A DNA stretch of 64,000 nt from Mesodorylaimus sp. YZB2_4 (taxonomy: Eukaryota > Nematoda > Enoplea > Dorylaimida > Dorylaimidae), in NCBI GenBank assembly GCA_030248295.1, contig JASANH010000494.1:1-64000 (forward strand), given 5' to 3'. The notes below the pieces were generated by a model. It was not told the DNA's origin, ran no database searches, and was given only the letters and a program-made list of their open reading frames with translations. The position numbers and the translations under genes were made by a program. Of the stretch, positions 41,090-52,740 are shown one piece after another. The first letter of the stretch is position 1. Each line of letters starts with the position of its first letter.

Positions 41090-41194
41090 TACTCACTCTA
41101 GAAGCACAACGATGCACGGCGCCAGTCTGGCGGGCGGCCAATGGCCAGGCGAAACACAAAACTAGTGTGTAACGAGCGCGCGCCTGAAAACAGG
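41090..41194 (-). repeat. inverted 0.1-kb duplication, left copy
   Basis: Its reverse complement matches 43224-43316: CCTGTTTT, GGCGCGCGCTCGTTAC, ACTAGTTTTGTGTTTCGC and CGCCGTGCATCGT appear in both, in order. The two copies face each other across a LINE. Confidence 0.7.
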
Positions 41195-41374
41195 ATTTGA
41201 ATGGAGTGGATGGTGGATCAGCGCTAAAACGCTTGAGCACCGTCCATGCGATCGGGATCACGCAGGATGCGCTAAATTTATTGCGCGATTGCAAGCTGAT
41301 CCCGGCGCAACTGAAAGAAATGAAGGTCACTCAGGATCATCGGTGCCCTGCGCCAGCAACGCAACAGAAGCCTT

Positions 41375-42720
41375 GTTTCAATGGTCGAAAGTTCATAAGG
41401 ATCGTAGACAACATTCTACGATCCTCCCTTACACTTTCCCTTCAACAACATGGGTTCACCAAGCGTCGTGGTACAAATGCGGCCTCGATCACAACCAGTC
41501 AATTTATTCATTACCATCTGAATTCGAAGAAATACAAACTCGTTGTGGGCGTTTTTCTGGATTTCAAAAAGGCACCCGACCGAGTACCTCACCCTCTTCT
41601 TTTAGGGTCGCTCAAACGGGACCACTGAATCCCCTGCAAGCTAATTCGCTGGCTCAATTCGTACCTGTCGAATCGTTTATAATTTGTGGTCATTGATGGT
41701 CATTCGTCTGCTGATATCTCTGTCACCTCTGGAGTGCCACATGGAAGTGTCGTCCGTCCAACTTTATTCATCGCCTACATCAACGATATGCTCGTTAAAT
41801 TTGAAGCCAAATTTTCATGTACACCAACGCATCGTCGACTATTACAAGCATACGCTGATGACGCGGCTCTTTTTGTTCCCATCCAAAAATTGGATGAGTT
41901 GATTACCGTTGTTCAGGCTATGATTGATTTCATTTCGTCGTGGGTCGAATCAGCTGGTCTTGATTTCAACATCACAAAATCCTAGTCGATTCCGTTCCGC
42001 TGTGGTCATAATGTCCTCCTCTCCCATCCAGATTTGTATTTGAATGGTCATAAACTTGATTTCTTTGATAAGGTAAAATACCTCGGCATTGTATTTTCCT
42101 GTGATATGAAATTTAGTGAGCACGTTTCTTTGATTGTTTGGAAAGCGATCAGTATGATTGCGGCTATTAGACGCAGATTAGGGAGACACGTACACACAGT
42201 GGTCATAGGATCTGTTTACGATGCGTGTGTGCGCACTGCGCTAGAATATGGTGTTGCTTGTTGAAATCCGATCCTTGAGAAAGATATCGGGGAATTAGAA
42301 CGCGCCCAATTTTATGCTCTAAGACTGTTTTTAAATGATTATACTATTTCTTACGAGGAGGGACTTAGACGTGCTGGGTGGACTTCATTACATGACAGAA
42401 GGAAAGGTCTTAAGCTGTGTCAGTTTTATCGCTTTTATCATGGCTTTCATGATTTTTCCAATAGTTTTTTTTTTACATAAATCCGTGTCCCGTGCCACCC
42501 GTCAAGCCTGTGAGCCGCATCACCTGAATGTGCCCAAACACTTTTTTGATGCGTATAAGCAAAGCTTCATGTGGAATCAGCTGTCTTGGGAGACTGCATG
42601 GTCGTCATGCTCGCACTTTCGAAAACGTGTTTTTGTATCTTTGTGATTTCTCTCGCGTGTTTATAACTGAGTGTTTCTTAGACCCTGAGTGCGCTTCAGC
42701 GTTTGTCTAATAAATAAAAC
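41375..42720 (+). pseudogene. CR1/Jockey-like LINE, RT part and 3' end
   Basis: One frame carries FTKRRGTNAASIT, VVGVFLDFKKAPDRVPHPLL (first Asp box), VTSGVPHGSVV, LFIAYINDML, LLQAYADDAALFVP (catalytic YADD, about 41845-41885) and YLNGHKLDFFDKVKYLGIVF. The C-terminal blocks follow (ERAQFYALRLFLNDY, RAGWTSLHDRR). Interruptions are nonsense codons near 41626, 41677, 41983 and 42262 with no frameshift up to about 42480. The 3' end has GAGTGCGCTTCAGCGTTTG and a trinucleotide tail. The endonuclease half is missing, so the copy is 5'-truncated. It would have copied its RNA at a nicked target. Confidence 0.85.
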
Positions 42721-42741
42721 ATGATGATGATGATGATGATA
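42720..42741 (+). repeat. (ATG)n LINE tail
   Basis: About seven ATG/GAT trinucleotides follow the LINE 3' end. The minus-strand copy ending at 61345 has the same kind of tail (CATCATCATCATCAT at 61336-61350). Trinucleotide 3' tails replace poly(A) in some CR1-like elements. Confidence 0.75.
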
Positions 42742-43223
42742 ATGGGAAAAATACATGTGCGTCCTGAATTTCACTAAGATGTAGTGGCACCAATCAAGAA
42801 ATTCGATAACCCTGATGCACAACTCAGGCAAGCAGTGATCAATGCAAACCTGTATTTTTCTGCGTTCAGCATTAATCCTGTCGCCGCTACAGCTGCAGCG
42901 TTGAAACTTAACCATTACACTAGTGGTGATATCATCAAGGCCACTAAAGGAGCTGCAAGCGATTTTGCGACGAAGTTAAAAATGTCGTTACCAGAAGTCG
43001 CCAGCAGATGCGCCACCTCCCATTAGAAGACGCACAAAGGCTGACGGACGTTAAGGCAAGTGATAATTACCGTCCATCTCTATTTCTCCATGTTTAGCAC
43101 TAGCCCGGTGGGAGAAACAGCAACGGTGTGAAAGCTTGATCGTCACACTAATCATGATATAGTCACTCAAGCCATGCTAGCACAAAAGCCACCCCGACTC
43201 TCCCGCCCCTAGCATACAAGAAA

Positions 43224-43316
43224 CCTGTTTTAAGGCGCGCGCTCGTTACTAGTTTTGTGTTTCGCGCGGCCATGGGCCTCCCCGCGCCGTGCATCGTAGT
43301 GCTCCTAGACTGAGTA
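43224..43316 (+). repeat. inverted 0.1-kb duplication, right copy
   Basis: This is the partner of 41090-41194. It precedes an ORF (43395-43820) with a basic, Ser/Thr-rich start. The left copy similarly precedes a basic ORF on the other strand (41050-40836). The repeat may be a duplicated promoter or first-exon region. Confidence 0.7.
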
Positions 43317-43394
43317 ATCCGACTATAATTATCGCCATGCAAAGTTTGGGCGCCATGTTGTTGGAAGTCTGCCGATTTCGTGGCCTGATATCTG

Positions 43395-43820
43395 ATGGAC
43401 CTGGATCGGCGTGTTAGTGGTGTTTCGTCGACACCAAAGAAAAACCTGCCACCAAATGCACAATTGTGGTCACTTTCTCAGGTCCCTGGAACATCAACTG
43501 GCGAAACTACTACTATTGGCGCGGCTGCCATGCGTGAGTATTTGCTGAAAAAGAAAACGAGGTACAAAAAAAGACAACTTTTTCTGCTTTATGTCAGAGA
43601 CGTACGACAGCCCGGGTTTCTCAGCATCTCACTGTACCTGCGCACATATGATCGTAGCGACTGGGAAGGCACAAGAGGACGAAAAAAGGAACGGAAACGT
43701 GGGAAAGAGACGCGTAAGTTGGTGAGTGTAGAATCATCATATTTCATTTTTCTGCAAACGCATATGCGCACTAGGAGCACAAGAAGCATTAAGCACAACA
43801 CACATAATACTAAAATGTGA
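43395..43820 (+). CDS. unassigned basic ORF
   Basis: The reading starts MDLDRRVSGVSSTPKKNLPP and goes through a Thr-rich stretch to a Lys/Arg-rich end. No domain is recognised. The region after about 43720 could be intronic, since KLVSVESS includes GGTGAGTG, a good splice donor. I keep it only because of the duplicated upstream repeat. Confidence 0.25.
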   Translation: MDLDRRVSGVSSTPKKNLPPNAQLWSLSQVPGTSTGETTTIGAAAMREYLLKKKTRYKKRQLFLLYVRDVRQPGFLSISLYLRTYDRSDWEGTRGRKKERKRGKETRKLVSVESSYFIFLQTHMRTRSTRSIKHNTHNTKM

Positions 43821-46413
43821 AAGCGCGATAAGACGACATCAAGTCTCGAAATCATCAAAGCATTATATTTTGCTCAAAATGAACACAAAACGTGATATCA
43901 AAACGCAAAAAAGGTCCAAAGAGAATTACGCAAATTCAGTCAACAAAATCCTGGAGCGACATCGTGCGAAATTTAAGAAACCAATATCATTACGCAAATT
44001 ATTCTAAAGCGTGATTCCAGAAAGCACAGTCGGTCGATAGGATTCAAAAAAGGCCTTAGATCAATAAGATGATGAGCCTCACACGTTCTTGCACTGGCAC
44101 GGTTACAGAAATATGAAAAAATCAACTCGTCGGAAAATCATGCAATCCATGATGAAACTTATGGAATTGACACAGCTTTAGGCGCTTTCTTCAATCGCTG
44201 AGTGACGACCAGCTTGCTCTGTTTGAAGAATCCTCATACGCGCACGTTAAAGCAGTTGGATACAGCCTAAGCGCATAAAACTGCGAATTCAGAAATATCA
44301 GCTGTTAAAACCAGATCCCAGCATACAGAGCCACATTCCAAAACAGAACGGAGACATGCAATATAAACTGATCCTTAAACTGAAGGATGCGTACCTCCCA
44401 AGTTTATGTCTTAGCCTACCTGTCATTTTATTCGACTTCTTAATGAACTCTTTCAGATGCGTAGGAAACGTAAAAAATCCTATGGGAGGCTCCTCGTGCT
44501 GGCGGCTGAAAACCATGCTCATTGCATTGGCTAATCTCATTGGTGCCTAAGCACTTACTGACTGCGCATGGAAACCTGAGAAAAACATAATCCAGCAAGC
44601 GGCATCATTCATAATGAAGAATCATGGCCAATAGTCCACTGATGTAAGGAGGCTAAATTAACTCGAGTGCTCACCCAGCAGGGAAGGATAATCAGAAGCG
44701 CTATTGAAAATGTACTGGCAGGGGGGTAACCGCTGACAAGGTAACAGTAACGACCAAAGCAGCAGGGCTGGGAAAAAATTTTGCTTCTCCTTTGTTTATA
44801 ACGTTAGACTTAGTTGGTTGGCCGTGGACATTTTTTTGCGCAGAGGTTTTCTCCCTGTTTCGTCTTGCAAGGGTGCTCGTAGCTGAATTGGATTTTTTAA
44901 ATGGAAAGTAATTATTTTATTGACACGATGTTTGACAGGATTAATAGAAAACTGCTCAGTCGCCGTCATAGAAAACTATGTAGGGTAACTGCTAGCGAGT
45001 CACGAAGTACTGGTGAGCAGTTAGCCTTGATTAGAGACACGATAATTTCTGATGGTGATCAGATCAGTGTCGAAAGTTGTACAAGCCAATACCCCCCCTC
45101 CCTCCCCCCACTAAACTGCAAAGGGGGAGTGAAGACATATTTTAAAAAAATTGTCATGAATCAATATCGGCGCGCTTCTCCCGCTGCTTCTGATATTCAC
45201 ATCTTTCACGAGTCCTTATGTTCCCAGCCTCATTTCGGTTTGGTATACATTCCAACAATGTATTCAGAATCCGTTAAGACATTTAGTAATTTATTTCAGT
45301 AACAATTTAATAGAGGTCGAATGTGCTGATGGTTTCACAGCTTGACTCTACGCCTTTAGTTTGAAGATTTTCTTGAGAATTTTTGAAATGCGCCTGTTAA
45401 AAATCGTGCAAGAAGTATGGAAGCAAAACGAATAACTTCATGTACATGATAGAGCACATTGTTCTTCATCAAACGTTCACTTTTTTGCTTTCTTAGTTGG
45501 TCCGACTGTTCACAGCATCAAGTTGAAAAGGTACGATGCCTGTGCTACAAGATAGTTCTTCAGTTGGATAAATGTTTCAAACGAAGTTATTTATTATTTT
45601 TGTGCACTTTTGGGGTTTTCTGGCCGCTTTTCGAGAACCGCGCGATAAGTTTAGTAATTTTTGGTACTAGCATGTCCTAACTATCAATCTATGATCCTAC
45701 AAAAGAAATTTGCATAACAATGACTGGTTGTAGAGATATCAGGGGAAAACCATTGCGCCCTGTGTTGTAAGATACATTGGGTCTCTGTAACCTAGAGTTC
45801 AACCAACTACGATGGCGGGCGGGCGGGCTGTAAACCATGTTGGTTTTTAGCAGGTGAGACTCTCTTTTTGTTTGGCTTCCGTCTCTCGACTCGGAGCACT
45901 TCGGCGGTACCGGGTGAGTCACCCACGGCCTGGCATCCAAGGTCAGCGAGGGTTTATGGTTCGCAAACCGACCTCCATCACCGGGGATCCAGCCACTTAA
46001 TACTGACCAATATGGGAAGACGAATGCCGAACCACGCTGCATCAAACGCGGCCGCTTTCTTTAACAAACTGGGTCTTGCTGATTGACATTATTATAAAAA
46101 AATATGATAAATAGGTAATCCAAAAGTGGTGGACCTGTGCTCATCTTACCGATGATTCAAGCAGCTTATTTCTTTGTAATGGTAAGACTTCGTCTAGGCG
46201 TTTTGGTCGCACTGGCAGTGGGCACATAATTATTGTTAGCCTGTTGAGTAACCCCGGAAGGTGATAAATTGGCGGCAATTACAACATCGTCAGCACCACC
46301 TCCAACAATTGGGACTTATCAGCAACAGACCGTTGTGTTGATTGCTCACTTCGTTGATAATCAGATCATCGTAGTCGCCTAGTACTGAACCGCCGGTATC
46401 ATCGTGATATAAA
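43821..46413. other. no recognisable gene
   Basis: Several ORFs of 60-130 codons occur (for example 44901-45302 and 45868-46086) without any known motif. A GGTTCGCAAACC word near 45959 resembles a B box, but no A box is convincing. Confidence 0.3.
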
Positions 46414-46788
46414 TCATTTGACAAAGCTTTCTAGGTCACTAATGATTCGAGCATATGATGGTGTCTCACCAAATGCGCTAATAAATTTCTGATCGATAAC
46501 CTTAGGCGATCGAGATTCTTTACGCCCACCACCCGTTTTTGCCTTCGGTTTCTTGCTCGCAGCATTTTTTTTCGCTCGACTTTGCATATAAGTTATCTTA
46601 TCCTTGAGTTGATCAATCGTTTCCGGGTTGTCTGGATTACGTTTATTGAGATCATCGATCAGCTGCTGATATAATACGCTCCGCTTCTTATTTTGAGACT
46701 CCGTTCGACTTGTACTTTTTAAAATTGAGTAGTATTTCAAATAAAAAACGGTAAAATACTGTTCATCATCTTTTAAAAATTTGACCAT
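46414..46788 (-). CDS. Myb/SANT-like (zeste-type) ORF
   Basis: The 124-codon minus ORF has aromatic and Leu residues spaced as in a three-helix Myb/SANT domain (YLKYYSILKS, YQQLIDDLNKRNP, IDQLKDKITYMQSRAKKN), then the basic PKAKTGGGRKES typical after such domains. Its end (SYARIISDLESFVK) is a second short helix. Such proteins bind DNA and often come with Harbinger-type transposons. No nuclease partner is found nearby. Confidence 0.4.
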   Translation of the reverse strand: MVKFLKDDEQYFTVFYLKYYSILKSTSRTESQNKKRSVLYQQLIDDLNKRNPDNPETIDQLKDKITYMQSRAKKNAASKKPKAKTGGGRKESRSPKVIDQKFISAFGETPSYARIISDLESFVK

Positions 46789-47739
46789 TTCGAATAATTA
46801 ATGTATGTAGTAAGCTTTTTTCGAGCCCCCGTAATTCCGCATGCAGCAGACAATTTTGACGCGCAAGCAGGATCGGCGCATTGTTTAAATAACCTTGTCC
46901 TGGAAAATATGTTGATATTGCCTTATCCTTATTCTCACTGTTCTAACTCACAAAAGCGATGAAAGATCTGGCTATTACGAAATTGCGCTATTGTCGAAAT
47001 GTGTTCGGGGTTATCGTAATGTGTCCGACCAAAATAGACATTGTTTCCCTCCCCCCCATGACAGCACGATTTGCCTTTTCCAAGCTTTTCATTGGTTATG
47101 TCTATCTAGTTATGCCACTACACTGTAGTTACTGCAGCTTGTCTCGGGTTTTCAAATTCTTCCCTGTGTTTGATAAAGATCACACTTACAGTATAAATAA
47201 TCAGCAATCAGGTCAGAACTAATTGATATAGGAGTATATGCTTCTGCACAAATCATTAGTATCTTTACTAATTCACACTTTCTTGTAGCATATACTGCGC
47301 TCTACCACACTGTGCAAAAAAGAAAAAACTTATTCCATCATTCTGGTGTTACAGCATTCTTGTTTTTAAAATGTCTAACAAGCCTTGTGAATGAGGAGCT
47401 CGTCAAAGGGGGCGATGTATGACAACTTTTTAGTACAGATATTCATTAGTAAATAAAGTCGTTGATAAGTACTCATTCCAGGTTCAGTGCCATTTGGCTA
47501 TACCTTTGCTCTTTTATAATTCGACCTTCTCTGTGAGGCTTTGGGCGTGTCCTTTGTTAGATTTCTCAAATTTAGCAAGAGGACACATTCCGATGACCCC
47601 GCACTTATTACGGCAGGGGGTGACTTCGTGGTAATGCGTCCGCCAAACAAATTACGATGTCGAAAAGCGTTCGCCCAGACACATTACGATCCGGACACTT
47701 TTTGACGCGACACTGGCGAGAATGTGAAGGAGAAGAAGG
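46789..47739. other. no recognisable gene
   Basis: AT-rich intergenic sequence. No motif in any frame. Confidence 0.3.
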
Positions 47740-47919
47740 CCGAAGATTGAGGGGGCGAAGATCGAGCACTGCTGGCCTCTAGCTACAAGGACATTGTTGA
47801 GTCAGCAGTCGATGGATTCGTCTTTGTGGTCGCCAAAGAGCCTGGAATCAACAGAGACGGCGCGATGGATGAGAATATGAAAGCTTTTTTTAACGCCTTG
47901 AATGAGTTCGATTTTTGAA
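47740..47919 (+). pseudogene. small unassigned coding-like stretch
   Basis: From 47752 the frame reads ALLASSYKDIVESAVDGFVF, then VVAKEPGINRDGAMDENMKA and FFNALNEFDF to a TGA. Its start looks like the first helix and strand of a PAS domain, but the glycine-rich turn is not followed by the usual pattern. A stop lies just upstream. It might be one exon of a broken gene. Confidence 0.2.
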
Positions 47920-48079
47920 TTCAAATTCATCAAACATATGTTTACGCAAGCCAGTGTGTGAGTTATGGATATATTGCAAAGTTACGCGAATTATACTCAT
48001 ATTACGTATAACATATAACAAGCTGGTATGTAAGTTATTTATAGGTTATGTAAGTTTTATGTATGTCAGGTCAGTGAAC

Positions 48080-48122
48080 ATATATATATATATATATAAC
48101 ATATTATATATATATATATAAC

Positions 48123-48154
<32 letters not shown>

Positions 48155-48225
48155 ACATATTTTATATATATATATATATTACATATTTTATATATTTATA
48201 TAAATAACATATTATATATATATAT
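48080..48225. repeat. (TA)n microsatellite
   Basis: Interrupted TA runs of up to about 14 repeats, separated by ACATATTTTA-like spacers. This could form cruciforms and is error-prone in assembly. Confidence 0.9.
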
Positions 48226-48283
48226 CACCATTAAGCAATGAGTTTTAAAAATATGCGATGCATAAGGCGATAAGACAAGGTGT

Positions 48284-49196
48284 GTGGAAAGTTCGAGTGA
48301 AGTGGGTCGGTTTCATGGAGCCGTCGTGGATACTCAAAAGCGATTTCATTACACAATCGTCGAAGGACGATCAGTCAGAAGACGAATCTCTGGAATTGTA
48401 ACGATGCATCCTTTCAGTGTGTACCTGTGCTCGAATCGAAGCGTGTTTGAAATAACATTGATATCACCTTTGCAAAATATCGAAAAATATGAATTGTGCC
48501 TCAGAGCGCGTGCTATCAAACCTAAACCTATCAAGTCTGTTCTTGTATGCACCGATTTTGCCCCGCCAACCTGATCAGAATGTAATGATCAGAAATAACT
48601 GATACTTGGTTTGTATGATCCAGAGTGCGCTAGTGCGATTGTTGATAATTATGCCCTCATATAGCTGAATAGTGTGCATTCAATTGCATGTTGGCTCATC
48701 GATGCTGAACAAGAAGAACCGTATAGCCCCTATTGTACGTAAACGCAAGGTGGTGCGTACAGCGAAAGCCCCGAAGAAAAGAAAAACTATCAACTTCTTA
48801 ATAAATATGACTCGTAAAATTATGGTCACTGCAGAACTTGACCTATTCTCAGAGACCTTGGAAGAGCAAGCTGTCATGGAATCGCGTCAAGAAGTTATCA
48901 TCCACAACATTGTTTTGCCAAATTCAAATACGAACACGCCGTTGGAATCTAAAATTCCCGCCTCCGCAGATTGTTATACTAATTTGTCATGTTGCATATT
49001 GGAGGTCGAGTACACAATCAATTTCAATGCCAACTTGGAAGACGAGCGAAAGATTCGGAAAGACTCAGAGATCGGATTGGTCCATAATTTTCTGATGGGC
49101 ACATTTGTTGGCCCGCAATTGTACTTGAACGAGACACCAGCGGTCGTGAATAACGGGGCAATGCCTTGGTCGGCTTACTTGCAAGTTCTGACCTAG
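48284..49196 (+). pseudogene. arrestin-like coding stretch
   Basis: Two ORFs (48284-48574 and 48672-49196) follow each other. The second has KIMVTAELDLF, IVLPNSNTN, ESKIPASADCYTNLSCCILE and VEYTINFNANLED, ending IGLVHNFLMGTFVG. This is the pattern of an arrestin C-terminal beta sandwich (proline/serine strand, Cys, then VxY strand and a final 'Ile-x-Gly-Thr' strand). The first holds FEITLISPLQNIEKYELCL and may be an earlier part. Arrestins link receptors to endocytosis or ubiquitin ligases. The match is by pattern only; introns are not resolved. Confidence 0.4.
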
Positions 49197-50309
49197 TTTC
49201 CGAGCAAAGCTAGGTCCAGTTAGATGAGTGCTCATCATCATCATCGTTCACTCCGTACCCAAGCAAATACATGCACTAGACGGGAGGGAGACTAGCGCTT
49301 ATTGCAGCGACGATTGGTCATCGGACGCGATCAGCCTGGCGGAAAGCAGGGATTCAAGCTGTCCTAGTCGAAAAGACAAGATCGATTCTGTGAGCCTATT
49401 TTATCTCCCATGTTTCAGTTATGAAAATAAATCGTCCCACGCGTGGAATGCCGTTTTGCCTTGTTCAGAAGCAACGCGGATTTTCTGCTGCTATGCCATT
49501 CGACCCAAAAGTTTTGTGGTGACCTTGGAAAAGAGCCAACTTGTATGTAACTAGAAAAATGTTTTAGCCATACGCCGATCACGCCATGGAGAATACTTGT
49601 ATAGGACGCCCGCTTGTTAGCATTATCAAGGAGTGTTTACGAAGCCGCTGATTATCTCTAAGGAGACGTACTGCGTGGACGTATAGTTAATCGATGGCGG
49701 TGTTTTGCTGGAAGCATCAATATTTTGCAGCTGACTACATTTAATCTTCTGAGTACATTCAATCTTGTAGTCGTAACGGCTGCATTCCAGATGAGCCTTG
49801 GAAATTCAATAATCTCGTACAAGAATTTTGGAGCTGGTTACACCGTCTCCCGTTTCAACTTATCAAATTTTGCATGCGATTCGAGCATGAAAGCGCAACA
49901 AGATTCCGGCCATTTGCGACTAAAAATGATTCACGATCAGACTGGAACTCGCAGTGATAGTATCGTCATTATGTGCTTTATGCATTACGACAAAGAGTTG
50001 ACCATAGATTACACTAGGTGCGTGACTCGTATTTGAATACGCTTGCTTTACTGAAAAGAAAATGGAAGGAAAAAACGGAAATTGTGACGAGCCTAATATC
50101 GTGACAGAGGTGAGTGTGTCGATGGCCCGAAGAACTGCGCAATCGACATTTCCAGCTTCAACGATTAGGGATGTCGTCTTCTCATACCATCTGTGCCCGT
50201 CGACCCATGACAAGTTAACGTCAAAGTTAACCCGGAGTCAAACATACGCAGACCTGGAAATTTAAACTCTCGAAAAACAGTCGCGAATTTTTTAAGTGTG
50301 CAAAAATTT
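49197..50309. other. no recognisable gene
   Basis: ORFs at 49228-49554 and 49725-50036 show no motif; the second starts with a hydrophobic stretch (FNLLSTFNLVVVTAAF) that might be a signal peptide. Confidence 0.25.
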
Positions 50310-50600
50310 TATATGTCTCATTGGAAACTTTTGGAAAAGCCTTTTTCATTGCAAACTTTTGCAGAAATAGTTTTTCATTGCAAAGTTTAGGAAATAATCT
50401 TTTCACTGTAAACTTTGGGAAAATACTTTCTTCATTGCAAAAATTTCAAGGAAATACTTTTCAGTGCAAAAATTTCAGAAAATACTTTTTCATTGGAAAC
50501 TTTTGCAGATATAGTCCATCACTGCAAAGTTTTGGGAACTCCATTCTCATGCAAACTTCTAGGAAATACTCGCTTTCAGTGCAAGCTTTTAGAAACTACA
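50310..50600. repeat. degenerate tandem repeat, about 33-bp unit
   Basis: About nine units with core TTTTCATTGCAAACTTTTGG and AAATAC. The unit is close to a multiple of three, so the plus strand stays open as a repetitive ORF of about 11 residues per unit. This looks like drift in a satellite, not a protein. Confidence 0.75.
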
Positions 50601-51529
50601 GTCAACTTCGCTTAATAGAAACCCTAAAATCCAACGAGAAAAAATTCTTATAACCGAAGTTTCTAATAAGCAAAGTTTCTAGTAGCCGAAGTTCTGATTA
50701 ATTTCAGTTCTTGCTACCAAAAGTTTCTTATACGCAAAGATACATGTACAGCAAAAATTATTTCTTTGAAGCGAAGGAGTCAGTATATTTTCGCTCCTTC
50801 CGTTTTTTTCAGACATGTTTTTCAATTAACTCCTCAACAGCATAAAAGGCATCAAAGTCAGTAAAATTATCCTTCGAATATGTTCCATGCTAGCGAGAAT
50901 GTCATCGCATCCGAGTGGGAGAGCTTCTTTCGCACCTGACGTCATCCTCTCCCTCCTCGTCCTCGTCCATCGCCAATCATAATTTGACGTTTTCGCTTTA
51001 TTCGTACGCGCGCTGAAAATAGTGGCGAGTTGGCAAGAAAGGGCCAGACAGGCAGAATCTAGAACCAGTCAAGAGCGAGGTCAGTTTTTACAAGATCTGA
51101 CTATGAGCCAAGCTCAGCCACAAAAGTAGAATTACGTGTGTGACAGGCGTGGTTATAATATCTGCACCTATCAATGCACCGTTTCCAAGAACCAGGAGCG
51201 AGATCTCTTAGGTCAGGGCCAGACACGAGGGTGGGGCTTGCTAAAGGCTGAGTGACTGGTTTGGTTTGCAGGCATCCAGCCGGAATCGTTACTGATCTTG
51301 AGTTTCTTCTCTGAAGTGCGTTCTTGGCAATGAGGGTCCAGGGCCCCTGGCTCGCGCCAGAAACATCGTAAACTGCACATCCTGCGAATGCAAGCTTCTG
51401 GTTCGTCTCAGGCTGGTGAGGAGGAACATGTGACGATGACGATAATGGAGAAGATGACGGTGAGGATGATGACGCCTCTTGCGCCAGGTGCGCAGTTACG
51501 GACGATGTTCGACTCGCGGTCTGGTGAGT
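50601..51529. other. no recognisable gene
   Basis: Bases 50600-50740 contain AAGTTTCTA(A/G)TA(A/G)GC-like repeats resembling degenerate ends of Tc1/pogo-like elements, but no inverted partner is found. A GAC/GAG-rich stretch lies at 51430-51475. Confidence 0.3.
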
Positions 51530-51885
51530 CATTTCATGTGTAATGCGCCCTCGCTCCCTCTTTTTTTACTAACTTTTTTTGGGCCGAAGCCCGTTTCTTG
51601 ACTCATAAAGTATGATACCTTAGTTGTGGAATGGGTGGTATGCCTGTAGTGCATCATGATCAGTTGGAGACGATTGTCCCAATCTTTCTGATCATGTTGC
51701 ACGTAGCAAGCCATAGAGGTTACACGTAGCAAGCCATATATAAGTTTATTTAAATTCTCTACGTTATCATTGCACTGAGGATGGTGAGGCGTAGTTGACG
51801 ATTTCTTGATTAAAAACTCGTTGCACAAGCGTAGAATGAGTCGGGGTTAAAAATTCGTTCCACGATCACTTATCACTTAATCACT
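51530..51885 (-). pseudogene. Ty3/Gypsy integrase fragment
   Basis: The minus-strand reading has EFLIKKSSTTPHHPQCNDNV, then ENLNKLIYGLLR (the catalytic Glu region), DWDNRLQLIMMHYRHTTHST and SYFMSQETGFGP, the C-terminal half of a Gypsy integrase core. The first two catalytic Asp residues are lost; a tandem repeat lies where they should be. The ERLN box has Asn in place of Arg. A dead fragment. Confidence 0.8.
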
Positions 51886-51985
51886 TGATCGATGACAGAT
51901 CAATCACTCAATGACTGATCACCCAGTTAATGAGTGATTATTCGGCCATCAACCGATCATCCGATCGATGACTGATCTCTCAATC

Positions 51986-52268
51986 GATGACAGATCACCC
52001 ATTCGATGACAGATCACCCATTCGATGACAGATCACCCATTCGATGACAGATCACCCATTCGATGACAGATCACCCATTCGATGACAGATCACCCATTCG
52101 ATGACAGATCACCCATTCGATGACAGATCACCCATTCGATGACAGATCACCCATTCGATGACAGATCACCCATTCGATGACAGATCACTCATTCGATGAC
52201 AGATCACCCATTCGATGACAGATCACCCATTCGATGACAGATCACCCATTCGATGACAGATCAATCGG
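51986..52268. repeat. 19-bp minisatellite, about 14 units
   Basis: GATGACAGATCACCCATTC is repeated head to tail about 14 times, nearly without change (one unit has CACTCATTC). Related but diverged units precede it from 51890. The uniformity points to recent expansion. There are no spacers, so it is not a CRISPR. Confidence 0.95.
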
Positions 52269-52309
52269 CATGTGACCGAATGATGATCGCGCCAACCCTA
52301 AGAGATCTC

Positions 52310-52740
52310 TCAAACTATTGGGGATTCCTTCCTTACTTGCTCCCTTGTCGGCCTACGTTCACTCATCACCTTCTCATAGATGAGAGTTCAAACGATTGTT
52401 CGAATGCAATTGTGACACTTGGGTTTGTGGGAAGCTCAAGGTGATTGTTGCTTTTGAGACGTGAACTAACCCTGCGCCCAGATTCTGCGTTCAGTTTGCG
52501 TCGACTTCGATCGTGATAATGCTTGCCAGAAAAAAATTTGTGTAGCTGACACAGTTTAAGAATTTTTCTTCGATCGGCCATTGTTCTCCAGCCCCACTCT
52601 GATAGGGTCGTGGCGTAGTTTGCGGTCCAGTTTTCGGTCAAAAGGCGCGAAGCGTACTCCTGGGTGCGTTCTAATTTATCTTTGTCTGCCTTAAGAATTG
52701 GATCGTAGATTTGACAGCCGTAGTCAAGCTTCACCCGAAT
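52310..52740 (-). pseudogene. CR1-like LINE RT C-terminal fragment
   Basis: YGCQIYDPILKADKDKLERT and QEYASRLL, then LSEWGWRTMADRRKILKLCQ and LHKFFSG form the conserved post-RT region of CR1/Jockey LINEs (YGC-WDP, LE--Q, LGW-L--RR). It ends TIAFEQSFELSSMRR; the copy at 59.5 kb has TVAFTQSFEFSAIRLWNMIP at the same place. 5'-truncated; one frame is open for 123 codons. Confidence 0.8.

Noticed and set aside
50321..50653. Repeat protein of 11-residue units
   Set aside because: The tandem DNA repeat varies in all three codon positions and by indels, with no sign of protein-level conservation.
51986..52268. CRISPR-like array of short repeats
   Set aside because: The units are contiguous with no unique spacers, and the genome is eukaryotic. 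It is a minisatellite.
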